NCBI RefSeq assembly: GCF_000429945.1
Contig: NZ_AUCV01000033.1
Coordinates: forward strand, 24,001-70,078
Reading direction: 5' to 3'
Source of the DNA: Desulfogranum japonicum DSM 18378
GTDB lineage: Bacteria; Desulfobacterota; Desulfobulbia; Desulfobulbales; Desulfobulbaceae
Length of the DNA: 46,078 nucleotides
The translations under genes were made by a program, and so were the position numbers. Of the stretch, positions 1-9,147 are shown piece by piece. The notes below the pieces were generated by a model. That model had not been told where the DNA came from, made no database searches, and worked only from the letters and a program-made list of their open reading frames with translations. Within the stretch, counting starts at the first letter, position 1, and each line of letters opens with the position of its first letter.

Positions 1-1156
1 GCTTGACCTGGCGGGCTCTCTCGAAAAGAGCATATTCAAACATCAGGGGTGATATAATGTTGGATTTTGTTACAGCAATACGTTGTCGAAGATCTTTGCT
101 GTCCGTATGTGTCTCAAACAGTCCAAGTGCTTTGGCAATTTTCTGTTCATTTTTGGCTTGAAGCACTCCAGGGACAGAACCTGCCTGCATGGCTGTCCTG
201 TACGTGTCTGTCTTGACACTATAAATAGGCAATGCCAGATCATCGAGGCCTTCGAGAAGTCTCATCATGGATGAAGATGGCAGAAAATTGCCAGAAAGTA
301 TAAGGCCCACAGGCGACGGGTAGGTTTTGGAGATAATGGCAGCCAGAGTGGCCAGAATGATATCCGGACGATCACCAGGGGTAATGATGAGGTCATCTTT
401 TTCAAGAAATTCAAGGTAGTTGTTGCTGCTCATGGCGGCAACCTTTATGTCGCGAACATCGCGAAGGAGACGATTTTTGGGACCGGACAGGTAGGTAGCC
501 TGAATTGCCGCGATGATCTGATCCATTGTGGGCATGCTCAGGCTTGGCATATTGGGCAGCAGGGATATGGGAACAGAGCCTTTGAAGGCGTTGCAGATTT
601 TTTCCTTTTCATTGACAACAATTTCAGGAACCACTCGATTGACAAAGACAGCAACCAAAGAGGCGCGGTGCTGTTCAAAAGTATTTTCCGCTACCTGAAT
701 ATTGCGGATGATTTCATCTACAGAATGGTCAAGCCCATTGGAAACGTAGATGGCAGGTGTGCCCAATTCTCTGGCAATCCGTATGCTGATATCATAATCA
801 AATGCTTCGGAGAGGGTACTGATGTTGGGCCCTTCGCAGAGAAGGAAATCGCATTGCTCCAGGGCTTGATTGTATTTGGAAACTATTGTCCTGTAAATCC
901 GTTGTTCCTGGCCTGATGCAAGCAGAGCCCTGGCTTCTTTATGGGTAATGCCGTGCATCTGCTCGATGGGTAACGGTACGTTATATCGCTTTTTTATCAG
1001 GTTGATATCATTATCCGTTGTCCCGTCGCCATGAACTACAGGACGGAAAAAGCCGATCCGGTCAATGTGACGGGACAACAACTCCATAATCCCCAGGGTA
1101 ACCACAAGTTTTCCACTACCCTGTTCCAGACTCCCAATGTAGATGCTTCCTGTCAT
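1..1156 (-). CDS. pta: Phosphate acetyltransferase, N-terminal part (runs off left edge)
   Basis: Long open frame on the minus strand starting at ATG 1156 and still open at base 1, giving about 385 residues. The protein opens with a P-loop-like segment (GSLEQGSGK), continues with a BioD-like ATPase fold, and near residue 265 has the DRTGG-domain hallmark LIITPGDRPDIILA. This arrangement is typical of the regulatory N-terminal half of long (about 700 aa) Pta proteins, which interconvert acetyl-CoA and acetyl phosphate in the cytoplasm. The catalytic C-terminal PTA_PTB domain would lie beyond the left edge, so a stand-alone DRTGG/BioD-like protein cannot be excluded. It is divergent from the polyphosphate kinase-like gene to its right. 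Confidence 0.75.
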   Translation of the reverse strand, partial: MTGSIYIGSLEQGSGKLVVTLGIMELLSRHIDRIGFFRPVVHGDGTTDNDINLIKKRYNVPLPIEQMHGITHKEARALLASGQEQRIYRTIVSKYNQALEQCDFLLCEGPNISTLSEAFDYDISIRIARELGTPAIYVSNGLDHSVDEIIRNIQVAENTFEQHRASLVAVFVNRVVPEIVVNEKEKICNAFKGSVPISLLPNMPSLSMPTMDQIIAAIQATYLSGPKNRLLRDVRDIKVAAMSSNNYLEFLEKDDLIITPGDRPDIILATLAAIISKTYPSPVGLILSGNFLPSSSMMRLLEGLDDLALPIYSVKTDTYRTAMQAGSVPGVLQAKNEQKIAKALGLFETHTDSKDLRQRIAVTKSNIISPLMFEYALFERARQVK

Positions 1157-1499
1157 GTCGTATTCCTGCGTTGTTATGGAGATGAGGTGGCCTCAGGTCT
1201 CTTGATGGCGGTATGGTGAGATATATTTCACCATTTTTCTGTATATTATAATTTTCAGATTATACAGTTAACATATAGAAAACCAATTGGTTGCCCTTAT
1301 TTTTATATTTTTATAAAGATAATTGATTCAATGTATGTAAGATGCCTGTCTCATTGTAAGGAACACATATTTCGCGAATGATAACATGGTGGGATACACT
1401 GGTCGCTACCTGTGAATACTTTCGCTTACATACACCTGGAGCATCGGTCGTCGGTGCAAAAAGGAACGTGAAGTTCTACCAGCATGAGGGAGTAACCGT
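1157..1499. other. Intergenic region between divergent genes
   Basis: No gene seen. It separates the divergent pta-like and polyphosphate phosphotransferase genes and must hold both promoters. It contains a perfect 12-bp palindrome, AACCAATTGGTT, at 1281-1292, and AT-rich stretches with TATAAT-like sequence around 1240-1260. A GAGGGAG ribosome binding site at 1486-1492 precedes the ATG at 1500. Confidence 0.5.
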
Positions 1500-3032
1500 A
1501 TGTTTGAATCTGCAGAGTTAGGCCATAAGATTAAGAAATCAGAGTATAAAAAGGAAGTTCCTGTCCTGCGGGAAGCTCTCCTCAACGTACAGCTTGAACT
1601 GGTCGAGTCAGCCGATTTTCAGGTAATCATTCTTGTTGGCGGGTTGGACGGAGCAGGGCGCGGAGCCACTGTAAATCTGTTGAATGAATGGATGGATCCC
1701 CGCCATATTCAAACCCACGGCATGGGTGAGCCCACAGACGAAGAAATGGATCGCCCCATGATGTGGCGGTTCTGGAGAGCTTTGCCACCCAAAGGTAAAA
1801 TAGGTGTTTTTCTGGGATCCTGGTACACATGGCCCATGCTGAACAGAGCCTATGGCAGAACCAAAGATGCGGATCTGGAGCAGAGTCTTGAGCGGGCAAA
1901 GAATTTAGAAAAAATGTTGGTGGATGAGGGCGCTCTGCTGCTGAAATTCTGGTTTCATCTTTCCAAGGAAAAACAGGAGAAAAGGCTGAAATCCCTGGAG
2001 AAGGACCCTTTAACTCGCTGGAAGGTATCCAAGCGGGATTGGAAGCACTTTAAAATGTACGATACATTTCATGAGGTGCATGAAAAGGTCATCCGCCATA
2101 CCTCAACCGCAGAAGCTCCCTGGTTGATTATTGAAGGAGAGGATGCTCGCTACCGGAATTTGACAGTTGGTAAGTTGATCCTGAATGCCATTCAGGAGCG
2201 ACTGGACCTGAAGACTCAACCGTCACAGGAAATTCTTGCTCCTCCTCTTATGCCCTCCATTGATAATCTCAATGTCCTCAAGATGTTGGACATGACGCAA
2301 TCTCTGGACAAAGAAAAATACAGTATACAGCTGAAAAAGTACCAGAGAAAACTGAACCTGTTAACCAGGGACCCTAAATTTAAATATACCTCAGTACTGG
2401 CTGTGTTCGAGGGTAATGACGCAGCCGGCAAGGGAGGGGCCATACGTCGCATCACCGGGGCGCTCGATGCACGCTGGTATCAGGTTATTCCCATTGCAGC
2501 ACCTACAGAAGAGGAACGGGCTCAACCGTATCTTTGGAGATTCTGGAGGCATCTGCCACGCAAAGGCCGGGTAACCATATTTGATCGCTCCTGGTATGGC
2601 CGGGTACTGGTGGAGCGGGTGGAACAGTTTTGTTCAGAATCTGACTGGATGCGGGCCTATAGCGAAATCAACGAGTTTGAGGCACAACTTGCCCGACATC
2701 GTATTGTGGTGGTCAAGTTCTGGTTGTCTATCACCAATGATGAGCAGCTGCGAAGGTTTCATGATCGGGAACAGACAGGATTCAAGCGGTTCAAAATCAC
2801 CGATGAAGACTGGCGTAATCGCGATAAATGGGAACAATACGAGCTGGCTGTTTCAGATATGGTAGATCGTACAAGCACTTTTTACGCCCCCTGGACTCTG
2901 GTGGAGGCGAACAGCAAATATTTTGCCCGGATCAAAGTGCTCAAAACTCTGTGCGAAAGAATCGAGGACAAACTGAAAGAAATATATGATCAAGGTATTG
3001 ATTATCTGGAGAAGCCGAAAAAAAAGAAGTGA
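1500..3032 (+). CDS. pap: Polyphosphate:AMP phosphotransferase (two-domain PPK2)
   Basis: The 510-residue product has two tandem PPK2 domains, the architecture of polyphosphate:AMP phosphotransferase (about 500 aa), which makes ADP from AMP and polyphosphate in the cytoplasm. The second domain (about 270-500) carries an intact Walker A (EGNDAAGKG, 304-312) and the DRSWYGRV motif (362-369). The first domain (about 20-235) is degenerate at both points: its P-loop reads GGLDGAGRG (47-55, Lys to Arg) and the second motif reads FLGSWYTW (104-111, Asp and Arg lost). Catalysis is therefore inferred to sit in the C-terminal half. The start is supported by GAGGGAG 8 nt upstream. The C-terminus is lysine-rich (KPKKKK). 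Confidence 0.9.
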   Translation: MFESAELGHKIKKSEYKKEVPVLREALLNVQLELVESADFQVIILVGGLDGAGRGATVNLLNEWMDPRHIQTHGMGEPTDEEMDRPMMWRFWRALPPKGKIGVFLGSWYTWPMLNRAYGRTKDADLEQSLERAKNLEKMLVDEGALLLKFWFHLSKEKQEKRLKSLEKDPLTRWKVSKRDWKHFKMYDTFHEVHEKVIRHTSTAEAPWLIIEGEDARYRNLTVGKLILNAIQERLDLKTQPSQEILAPPLMPSIDNLNVLKMLDMTQSLDKEKYSIQLKKYQRKLNLLTRDPKFKYTSVLAVFEGNDAAGKGGAIRRITGALDARWYQVIPIAAPTEEERAQPYLWRFWRHLPRKGRVTIFDRSWYGRVLVERVEQFCSESDWMRAYSEINEFEAQLARHRIVVVKFWLSITNDEQLRRFHDREQTGFKRFKITDEDWRNRDKWEQYELAVSDMVDRTSTFYAPWTLVEANSKYFARIKVLKTLCERIEDKLKEIYDQGIDYLEKPKKKK

Positions 3033-3088
3033 GGGGTAGAACGTATCCAGGAGTCTGTCCATAGCTGAGAATTTTTGTTCAAGTGTAT

Positions 3089-3120
3089 CTGCTCACAGTG
3101 CCTCTGACCTTTCCGCGAGT
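3089..3120. repeat. Fragment of dispersed repeat family B
   Basis: The sequence CTGCTCACAGTGCCTCTGACC followed by TTTCCGCGA closely matches one end of the complete family B elements near 20.93 kb and 33.45 kb (subtype with a CTGATCTTTCCGCGATCAG-like hairpin). Only about 32 bp remain. It ends exactly at the stop codon of the LysR gene, in the gap between two convergent genes. Confidence 0.6.
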
Positions 3121-3989
3121 CATTCCTTTTTATCCCGCAGCATATCCATGAAAGCCAGGGCTGCATTGGAGAGAATACGTTGCCTGTGGTGCAACAGGCC
3201 CAGATTTCTGGTGCACTGGAATCCGCTGATATTGTAGCAGTGCAGGGAACTGTTGCCCATGCTGGCAGGAAGAACCGACCAGCCAATGCCCGCTGTGACC
3301 AGCATTCTGATGGTTTCAAAGCTGTCAGCAGTTTCCGTACGTTCAGCTGTGGCTCCGATGGCTTCGAGGGATTTATGAATAAGGATGCTGGTGCTGGTGG
3401 TCTCTGCAGGCAGGATGATGGGGTAATGGGTCAACTCTGCAGGCAGGTTTTTCTTTTTTGTTACAGGGTGGTGGGTTGCCGTCATGATAACCATGGGATC
3501 CTTCCAGAGTCTTTCTGCAATAATTTTTTCTGGCAGAAAGTCTGGAAGGGTTACCACCGCGACTTCGCACGTGCCATCCTGTACCATTTTGATTCCCTGC
3601 TCTGAATCAGTAAATTTCACATGAAGTTGTACTTCCGGATATGTGCAGCAATACTTCTGCAGAGATTGCGGAAGTCTGTGCAGTCCGATATGGTGGCTGG
3701 TGGCAATTGTGAGTTCACCCTGTATGGTTGTGCCAAGATTGGCAACCATCTTTTTTGCCTCTGTAATTTCAAGCAGGATTTTATGGGCATGTGGCAGAAG
3801 AACCTTACCCGCTTCAGTGAGAAGAACGGTGTTGCCAAGTCTGTTAAAAAGTTTACTTCCTAGATCGGTTTCGAGATTGGCTATACGCTTGCTGATTGCA
3901 GGTTGGGTTACCAAAAGTCGTTCCGCAGCAACCGAAAACGATCCTTCTTCCGCTACCATCAAAAATGCTTTGAGCCCATGGAGGTCCAT
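3120..3989 (-). CDS. LysR-family transcriptional regulator
   Basis: A 289-residue protein of standard LysR length. Residues 1-60 form the winged helix-turn-helix (FLMVAEEGSFSVAAERL, then TQPAISKRIANLETDLGSKLF). A linker helix and a substrate-binding domain (about 90-289) follow. Such proteins bind promoter DNA as tetramers and respond to a small-molecule effector. The neighbours are convergent pap on one side and a 440-bp gap to the ectoine operon on the other, so the target cannot be read from context. The ligand is unknown. The ATG at 3989 gives the usual LysR N-terminus (MDLHGLKAFLMVAEEGSF). Confidence 0.9.
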   Translation of the reverse strand: MDLHGLKAFLMVAEEGSFSVAAERLLVTQPAISKRIANLETDLGSKLFNRLGNTVLLTEAGKVLLPHAHKILLEITEAKKMVANLGTTIQGELTIATSHHIGLHRLPQSLQKYCCTYPEVQLHVKFTDSEQGIKMVQDGTCEVAVVTLPDFLPEKIIAERLWKDPMVIMTATHHPVTKKKNLPAELTHYPIILPAETTSTSILIHKSLEAIGATAERTETADSFETIRMLVTAGIGWSVLPASMGNSSLHCYNISGFQCTRNLGLLHHRQRILSNAALAFMDMLRDKKE

Positions 3990-4173
3990 TGGAGTTATTC
4001 CATCTTGGAATGATTTGTTCGATAATTATAAGAATAATGTATTTAACACGTTGGAGAAATATTTTGCAAGTACGGAGCTTTTTTGCAGAGTTCATACTGA
4101 ACCTGGCAAATGCTTGACAAATGGAATGTATCGAGGAGGCTGCAACGATTCTGTCGTTCGCTCGGAGGATTTA

Positions 4174-4336
4174 AGGGTCGCGGAAAATATTAAATATCCA
4201 AAAATTGCGTAGGATATCGGTTTGGTAACGTTGTTGCGTCAATGGTTCCATACTGGCCGTATTGAACCATTGACGCGACGACGTTACCGAGTTGAGAGAA
4301 AAGCAAGATTGGAATATTTATTTTTTCCGTGACCCT
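4174..4336. repeat. MITE-like element, family A, full copy A1 (163 bp)
   Basis: It begins AGGGTCGCGGAAAATATTAA and ends TTTATTTTTTCCGTGACCCT, which are inverted terminal repeats of roughly 30 bp. Inside, about 4228-4291, lies a 25-bp inverted repeat (GGTAACGTTGTTGCGTCAAT... against ...ATTGACGCGACGACGTTACC) around a 15-nt loop containing a smaller palindrome. A second copy of identical length lies at 15571-15733 and half copies lie elsewhere in the window. No open frame is present, so it would depend on a transposase encoded elsewhere. It sits between the LysR start and the end of the ectoine operon; the rest of 3990-4429 holds no gene. Confidence 0.85.
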
Positions 4337-4346
4337 AAGCCACTGC

Positions 4347-4390
4347 TTCTCTGTTTGACAGGTATGTATGCGACGCTGCCAAACAGAGAA
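4347..4390. terminator. Hairpin downstream of ask, possible terminator
   Basis: TTCTCTGTTTG (4347-4357) pairs perfectly with CAAACAGAGAA (4380-4390) across a 22-nt loop. It lies 40-83 bp past the ask stop codon in the direction of ectoine operon transcription. No clear T-run follows, so it may be only a stabilising hairpin. Together with the neighbouring MITE hairpin it could end the ect transcript. Confidence 0.35.
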
Positions 4391-4429
4391 AAACCAGAAG
4401 CACAAGTACTAACCGCGGAAGTGAAGCAA

Positions 4430-5848
4430 TTATATGGTCAGGCTTTCTTCCACAAGATTTTTATGCAGTGCAGTAATGGCCTTTTGAAAGTCTTTTTCTT
4501 CCACCACAAACTGTACATCAATCTGGCGCATACATTTATGGAGTCCCAGGATTTCTACTCCGGCATTGGCCAACGCATGAACAGCAGTGGGTAACACCCA
4601 GGTATCTGCCATATTTGTTCCGATCAGTGATACCAGGGCAACTTTTCTAACCATAATATCCGCGTTTGGAAAAGATTTCTGAATTGCCTCGCTGAGTTTC
4701 CTTATATCTTCCAACGGCGCAGCTACATAGTGGGTCAGGGTGTTGGCGTTGGTATCCTTGGCAAGATAACGGATTTTTCTTTCGGTAAAATGCTGCAGCA
4801 ATTCTGCGTCGTGGTCCCAGCGGCCAACCATATCCTGATCCCATACTTCAATGCCCGTAACTCCCCGTCTTCCAGCAATGATTTCCACCTTGGCCTCAGG
4901 GCTTCTATACACATTGGTGATCAGGGTTCCTGGGTGCTCAGGTTCAAAGACGTTTTTCACGCGTAGCGGAATATCGTCCCTGCGCATGCCTTTGGCGGCT
5001 CCTGGATGTATGGCTTCCATACCAAGATCAGAGAGTTGATCGGCGACATCATAATTTGTGTCTCCGATAACTTCCACTCGATCTTCACCAACTATTTTGG
5101 GATCACCACTGCTTAAGTGGTATTCTTTATGGATAACTCCCTCTTTTGCCTTGGTCAAAACGCATATCTTGGAAAAAGTAATTTCTGTATAACCGCGGTC
5201 ATACGTGCCCATGATGCCTTCTTTACATTGCGTATACCCTGTGGCTATGGGAAGTTCTGTTTTCAGGTCTATGTCATCAAAGTATTTATGGATTTTTTCC
5301 TCAAAGCCGAGCTGCTCGGTTTCCATCCAACCTGAAAGGTCAACAAAGCGGGCATTGATCCCTTTGTTTTTCAGAATCAGGTACGTGTTATAGGCGCTGT
5401 GTGCTTCACCAATGGCAGAGAGCATTTCACGGACCGTCATCAGATGTTCATCCAGCTGGAAATGTCCGAATGAACAAAGACGGGTGAGATCAAGGAGGCA
5501 ACTGCGCGCGCCCTCGATCCGTTCTTTGACAAATCTGTCTGCCTGTATAACGTCAAGGCCCAGGGATTCAAATCCCTTATTGATATTGCACATATGCTGG
5601 CAGACTCTGGTGATGGCGTCACTCCAGGCCCAGGAATCGTTATTTTTTGAAAAGAGGCTGTATATTCCAGACTGCTGCGTTTTTTTATGCTCTAATAACT
5701 CATTGGTAATTCCTGCATAGGCTGATACTACTATGATTCTATTGTATAATTGCCCGTTTTTACGGTGTCCTACCAGAACATTGTCAAGCACCTTGTCAAA
5801 CTGGCTCATGGAGGTGCCGCCAATTTTTTCTACAGTATGGGAAGGCAT
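4430..5848 (-). CDS. ask: Aspartate kinase of the ectoine cluster (Ask_Ect)
   Basis: A 472-residue aspartokinase beginning MPSHTVEKIGGTSMSQF. This has the kinase KxGGTS-type motif in the VEKIGG form common in ectoine-cluster aspartokinases. The kinase domain spans about 1-315, followed by two ACT repeats (about 325-472). It phosphorylates L-aspartate as the first step toward aspartate semialdehyde, the ectoine precursor. It is last in ectA-ectB-ectC-ask and only 3 bp after ectC, so it is transcribed with the pathway. Ask_Ect enzymes are known to be less feedback-inhibited than housekeeping aspartokinases; this is family knowledge, not shown here. Confidence 0.92.
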   Translation of the reverse strand: MPSHTVEKIGGTSMSQFDKVLDNVLVGHRKNGQLYNRIIVVSAYAGITNELLEHKKTQQSGIYSLFSKNNDSWAWSDAITRVCQHMCNINKGFESLGLDVIQADRFVKERIEGARSCLLDLTRLCSFGHFQLDEHLMTVREMLSAIGEAHSAYNTYLILKNKGINARFVDLSGWMETEQLGFEEKIHKYFDDIDLKTELPIATGYTQCKEGIMGTYDRGYTEITFSKICVLTKAKEGVIHKEYHLSSGDPKIVGEDRVEVIGDTNYDVADQLSDLGMEAIHPGAAKGMRRDDIPLRVKNVFEPEHPGTLITNVYRSPEAKVEIIAGRRGVTGIEVWDQDMVGRWDHDAELLQHFTERKIRYLAKDTNANTLTHYVAAPLEDIRKLSEAIQKSFPNADIMVRKVALVSLIGTNMADTWVLPTAVHALANAGVEILGLHKCMRQIDVQFVVEEKDFQKAITALHKNLVEESLTI

Positions 5849-5851
5849 GGG

Positions 5852-6241
5852 TTATTCCTTGACCAGTTCATATGAGCCGTCGCTGTCATGTGTTTCTCGA
5901 CCAGTGACTGGAGGGCTGAAGGCACAGATCAGGCGCATATCTTCGGATCCTCCCCGTAAGACGTGCTTATCATGCTCATTCAGCGCATATAAAATGCCGT
6001 CTTTGAGAGTGTGAACTTCGCCGGTAGCTAAATCTTCAATTGTGCCATTACCTGCAACACAATAGACAGCTTCCAGATGGTTTTTATACCAAAGACGCAG
6101 TTCAGCACCGGCTGGAATAATGGTTTCGTGAAAGGAGAATCCCATATTATCTTTCTTCAGTAAAAGCCGACGGGAAGTCCAGGTTTCTGTTTGTACTTCT
6201 CGCTCACTGCCAATAATATCTTGTATATCTCTGATAATCAT
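5852..6241 (-). CDS. ectC: L-ectoine synthase
   Basis: A 129-residue cupin-fold protein of normal EctC length, starting MIIRDIQDIIGSEREV. It contains the cupin/EctC signature GAELRLWYKNHLEAVYCVAG and ALNEHDKH, where Glu, Tyr and His act as the metal ligands in characterised EctC proteins. It cyclises N-gamma-acetyl-diaminobutyrate to ectoine in the cytoplasm. Its ATG overlaps the ectB stop codon by one base (TAATG), indicating translational coupling. The neighbouring ectB and ask make the assignment secure. Confidence 0.95.
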   Translation of the reverse strand: MIIRDIQDIIGSEREVQTETWTSRRLLLKKDNMGFSFHETIIPAGAELRLWYKNHLEAVYCVAGNGTIEDLATGEVHTLKDGILYALNEHDKHVLRGGSEDMRLICAFSPPVTGRETHDSDGSYELVKE

Positions 6242-7515
6242 TAGAACTCACCTTTGAGGTTATCTTGTTTTTCCTGGAGTATTTCTGCAATGGATTGTTT
6301 GACAATGCCTATGCCTTTAAGCAAGGTTTCTTCGTCAATAACAAGGGGGGGTAAAAATTTGAGAACTTGGTCTTCAGCGCCAGCCAATTCAATGACAAGG
6401 CCGTTTTCGAAACACCGTTCTGAAATTTGATTTGAAAGTCCGCGTTCAGGAATTTCAAACCCATAGATCATACCCCGACCACGAACCGAAGCGTTCAGTT
6501 CAGGAAACTCCTTAGCGATGGTGTTGAGTTCCCGGTCCAGCACCGCTCCTTTGTATTGAATGGCTTCTGAAAGATCGTTTGTGTCCCAGTAACTTAACGC
6601 CTGGGTTGATGCTACAAAAGCAAGGTTGTTGCCACGAAAGGTTCCTGTATGTTCACCTGGTTTCCATTGATCCAGGTCAGGACGCAAGAGAATAAATGCC
6701 AGGGGCAAACCACCACCGATAGCCTTGGAAAGACAGATGATGTCTGGTTTAATACCAGCCTCTTCAAAACTGAAGAAATCTCCGGAGCGACCGTTTCCGA
6801 CCTGAATGTCATCCACAATTAATAGGATATCAAACTCATAGCATATCTCTGAGAGCTCTTTCAGCCATCGCCTGGAGGCAATGTTAACCCCGCCTTCAGC
6901 CTGGATGGTTTCCAGGATAACTGCAGCAGGTAAATCCAGACCACTGGAGTTATCTTCGAGCATGCGCCTGAAAAGTGCCAGTGTATTACAGTCCGGACCG
7001 AGATAGTTGTCGTAGGGCATGAAACTTACATTGGAGCGGCTGATATATGCCTCGTCACGATAATGATTATTGCCGGTGATGGCCAATGAGCCCATGGTGA
7101 GCCCATGATATCCATTGGTAAAGCAGACAATATTGGAACGTCCCTTGACCATTCTGGCCAGCTTGAGAGCTGTTTCCACCGCATTGGTACCCGTGGGACC
7201 GGTAAATTGGAGTTTGTAATCAAGCTGTCTGGGTTCCAGGATGGTCTCTGTAAACTTGTAGAGAAAATTTTTCTTTGCAGTTGTTGCCATGTCAAGGCCG
7301 TGCAATACACCGTCATTTTGCAGGTATTCAATCATGGCATTGCTGATCATTTTGTTATTGTGGCCATAATTCAGTGTGCCGGCGCCGGCGAAAAAATCGA
7401 TGTATTCCTTATCCATCTCGTCAACGAGCATTGCTCCCTTTGCTGACTTGAAGATGACAGGAAACGAACGGATATAGCCGCGGACACGTGATTCCATATT
7501 TTCGAAAATACGCAT
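6241..7515 (-). CDS. ectB: Diaminobutyrate--2-oxoglutarate transaminase
   Basis: A 424-residue class III (fold type I) aminotransferase. The PLP-binding lysine is K264 in CLSKAIGGG, and the cofactor-binding IVDDIQVGNGR segment lies at 233-243. It converts aspartate semialdehyde and glutamate to L-2,4-diaminobutyrate, the first committed ectoine step. The N-terminus MRIFENMESRVRGYIRSFP is typical EctB. It is separated from ectA by 334 bp containing a dispersed repeat, unlike the tight ectB-ectC junction, so it may need its own promoter. Confidence 0.95.
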   Translation of the reverse strand: MRIFENMESRVRGYIRSFPVIFKSAKGAMLVDEMDKEYIDFFAGAGTLNYGHNNKMISNAMIEYLQNDGVLHGLDMATTAKKNFLYKFTETILEPRQLDYKLQFTGPTGTNAVETALKLARMVKGRSNIVCFTNGYHGLTMGSLAITGNNHYRDEAYISRSNVSFMPYDNYLGPDCNTLALFRRMLEDNSSGLDLPAAVILETIQAEGGVNIASRRWLKELSEICYEFDILLIVDDIQVGNGRSGDFFSFEEAGIKPDIICLSKAIGGGLPLAFILLRPDLDQWKPGEHTGTFRGNNLAFVASTQALSYWDTNDLSEAIQYKGAVLDRELNTIAKEFPELNASVRGRGMIYGFEIPERGLSNQISERCFENGLVIELAGAEDQVLKFLPPLVIDEETLLKGIGIVKQSIAEILQEKQDNLKGEF

Positions 7516-7783
7516 ATTTTGCCTCTTAGTATAAAAATGAAATGATGTAGTTTGCTTTAAGATGGTTTCTGTTTCAGTAAGTTTACTCTGCGTGTATTTC
7601 TCAAAGCGGTGTGGGCAAGTCCACTATTGGATCGCCCAGTGGAATGACTTGTTAAAATCATTATGAAATGCAGTCTGTTAAGCTGTTGTGAAGGTTAGAA
7701 GAAATGTAGATTAATGCCTGTCCATAAACGGTTTTTTCACCAATTTTTGCGTTATGCTCAACATTGTATCCTCGAAGGGAACA

Positions 7784-7831
7784 CTCCGATATCCTACTAA
7801 ATTTTGAATATTTATTATTTTCCGCGATCCT
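7784..7831 (-). repeat. Family A half element (A3) in the ectA-ectB gap
   Basis: On the minus strand this reads AGGATCGCGGAAAATAATAA followed by ATATTCAAAATTTAGTAGGATATCGG, matching about 48 bp of one end of A1 and A2. Similarity stops abruptly after GATATCGG, and the opposite terminal repeat is not found, so this is a solo end. The remainder of the 7516-7849 gap shows no open frame that looks coding. The element abuts a further shared segment (7830-7866) that runs into the ectA stop codon. Confidence 0.7.
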
Positions 7832-7849
7832 AAACCTGAGCAAAAAACC

Positions 7850-8356
7850 TTATTTATGGGCAGATACAGGCTCGTCAGTAAAAGGTCCTATTCGCATGAG
7901 ATATTCAGCCTCTTCACCTTGCCCCAATTCCTCTTTATGGAAAAAAGGTTCAGCTGAGAAGTGGTATTTTGTATGAAGAGCTGGGCCAAGGGAACTGAAT
8001 ACCTTAATGGAAGCGGTATTCTCTCGTGTGATGGTTGACTCCAGAAAACGTGGCTTGCACTGGTTCACAAGGGCAAGCAACATCTCTTTACCTACTCCCT
8101 TTCCCTGATATTGCCGGGCAACACCAATTTGCCAGACAAAAAGTGTTTCAGGTGAACTGGGAGGCGTGTAGCCAATGACATAGGCAACTATCTCACTTTC
8201 CTTTTCACCAACGATGCAGGTTTCAGGGAAATGACGGGACATCAAAGTGTATGCGTAGGTGGAGTTGACGGAGAGTACTCCTGTTTCCTCTGCTATGGCA
8301 TGTATCCGGGGGCCGTCTTGACTTGTTGGGCGTCTATAAAGAATTCCAGTTGACAT
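7850..8356 (-). CDS. ectA: L-2,4-diaminobutyrate gamma-acetyltransferase
   Basis: A 168-residue GNAT acetyltransferase. The GNAT beta4-alpha3 acetyl-CoA motif is visible in VWQIGVARQYQGKGVGKEML (Q/RxxGxG/A form), and a C-terminal ENTASIKVFSSLG helix is typical of EctA. It transfers acetate from acetyl-CoA to diaminobutyrate. It is the first gene of the ectoine operon. The last residues (EPVSAHK) are encoded by sequence shared with another intergenic repeat copy at 15994-16030, which suggests the 3' end was remodelled. No convincing ribosome binding site is seen before ATG 8356. Confidence 0.93.
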   Translation of the reverse strand: MSTGILYRRPTSQDGPRIHAIAEETGVLSVNSTYAYTLMSRHFPETCIVGEKESEIVAYVIGYTPPSSPETLFVWQIGVARQYQGKGVGKEMLLALVNQCKPRFLESTITRENTASIKVFSSLGPALHTKYHFSAEPFFHKEELGQGEEAEYLMRIGPFTDEPVSAHK

Positions 8357-8578
8357 ATGTATATTTGTTTTCAGTTAGTTACAGGCAGTTTCTCAAAAGA
8401 ACGGGTCGCAGTTATCATTGCAGAGCAATGAATGCTGTTCTTTATGGGAATCTTGGCATTGACTTGGATTGGGATCCGAACGGAAATGGGGGTCAACTCT
8501 TGAATCAGATTTGCATATGATTTTTTGTAATGTGTTTTTAGCAACAATTTTGTGATTAAGTTTTCAAATCATACATAA

Positions 8579-8606
8579 ATGTTACATATATAGATATATT
8601 TTTCAA
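8579..8606 (-). promoter_or_regulatory. ectA: Candidate sigma-70-type promoter upstream of ectA
   Basis: On the minus strand TTGAAA (8606-8601) is followed after 16 bp by TAACAT (8584-8579) in a very AT-rich stretch. It lies about 220 bp upstream of ectA. The match is moderate and AT-rich DNA yields such hits easily. Confidence 0.3.
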
Positions 8607-8951
8607 GAAAATAATTTTTGATAAAATTGTTTTGTGTAAAAATAAACACAAAGGCACTTGTATTTCAGACTAGGCTTTTTTGCAAAGGAAACAATGTCAG
8701 GCTCAATAAAATATGTATGTATTTTAAATTGTTGCCTGCTCTGTGCCAGATTAGGCTGCTGATTGTTTCAGGCTGAGACGAGGCAATAGATGCGGGTAGA
8801 TGGTAACCTGAGCTTATTTAAAAGTATGGCAAATTTGGAGGAGAGGGCAGGGGGGCGGATGCAGGTAGTGAAGTAACCGGAGGCGTGTGGTTTGGATACT
8901 TTGCTCTATGTAGCCTTTATGAATTACCGCCGCACTTTCAGCAACAGGCAG

Positions 8952-9044
8952 GTAACTGATCACAGACTCCACGAAGTCTCCCGCTGGTCGCTAACCTGCG
9001 AAAAACCGCGCTTGCACAAATCTGAAGCACCCGTGACCAGTTAC
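8952..9044. repeat. Dispersed repeat family B, copy B2
   Basis: The element runs from GTAACTGATCACAG to CGTGACCAGTTAC, so the ends are inverted repeats of about 12 bp. Its body contains ACTCCACGAAGTCTCCCGCT and GGTCGCTAACC, the subtype also seen near 15.9, 38.6 and 42.1 kb. The 862-bp gap 8357-9218 between ectA and the tungstate-binding gene otherwise shows no supported gene; it holds the ectA promoter region and a terminator at its right end. Confidence 0.8.
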
Positions 9045-9147
9045 GACTCAGAACTAACCGAAATATCAGTGTTGTTACCCACGTGATCAGTTGTACAGGC
9101 AGGGCATCTACAACGTCATGGGTGATTTAAAGATGCATCCTCCAACT

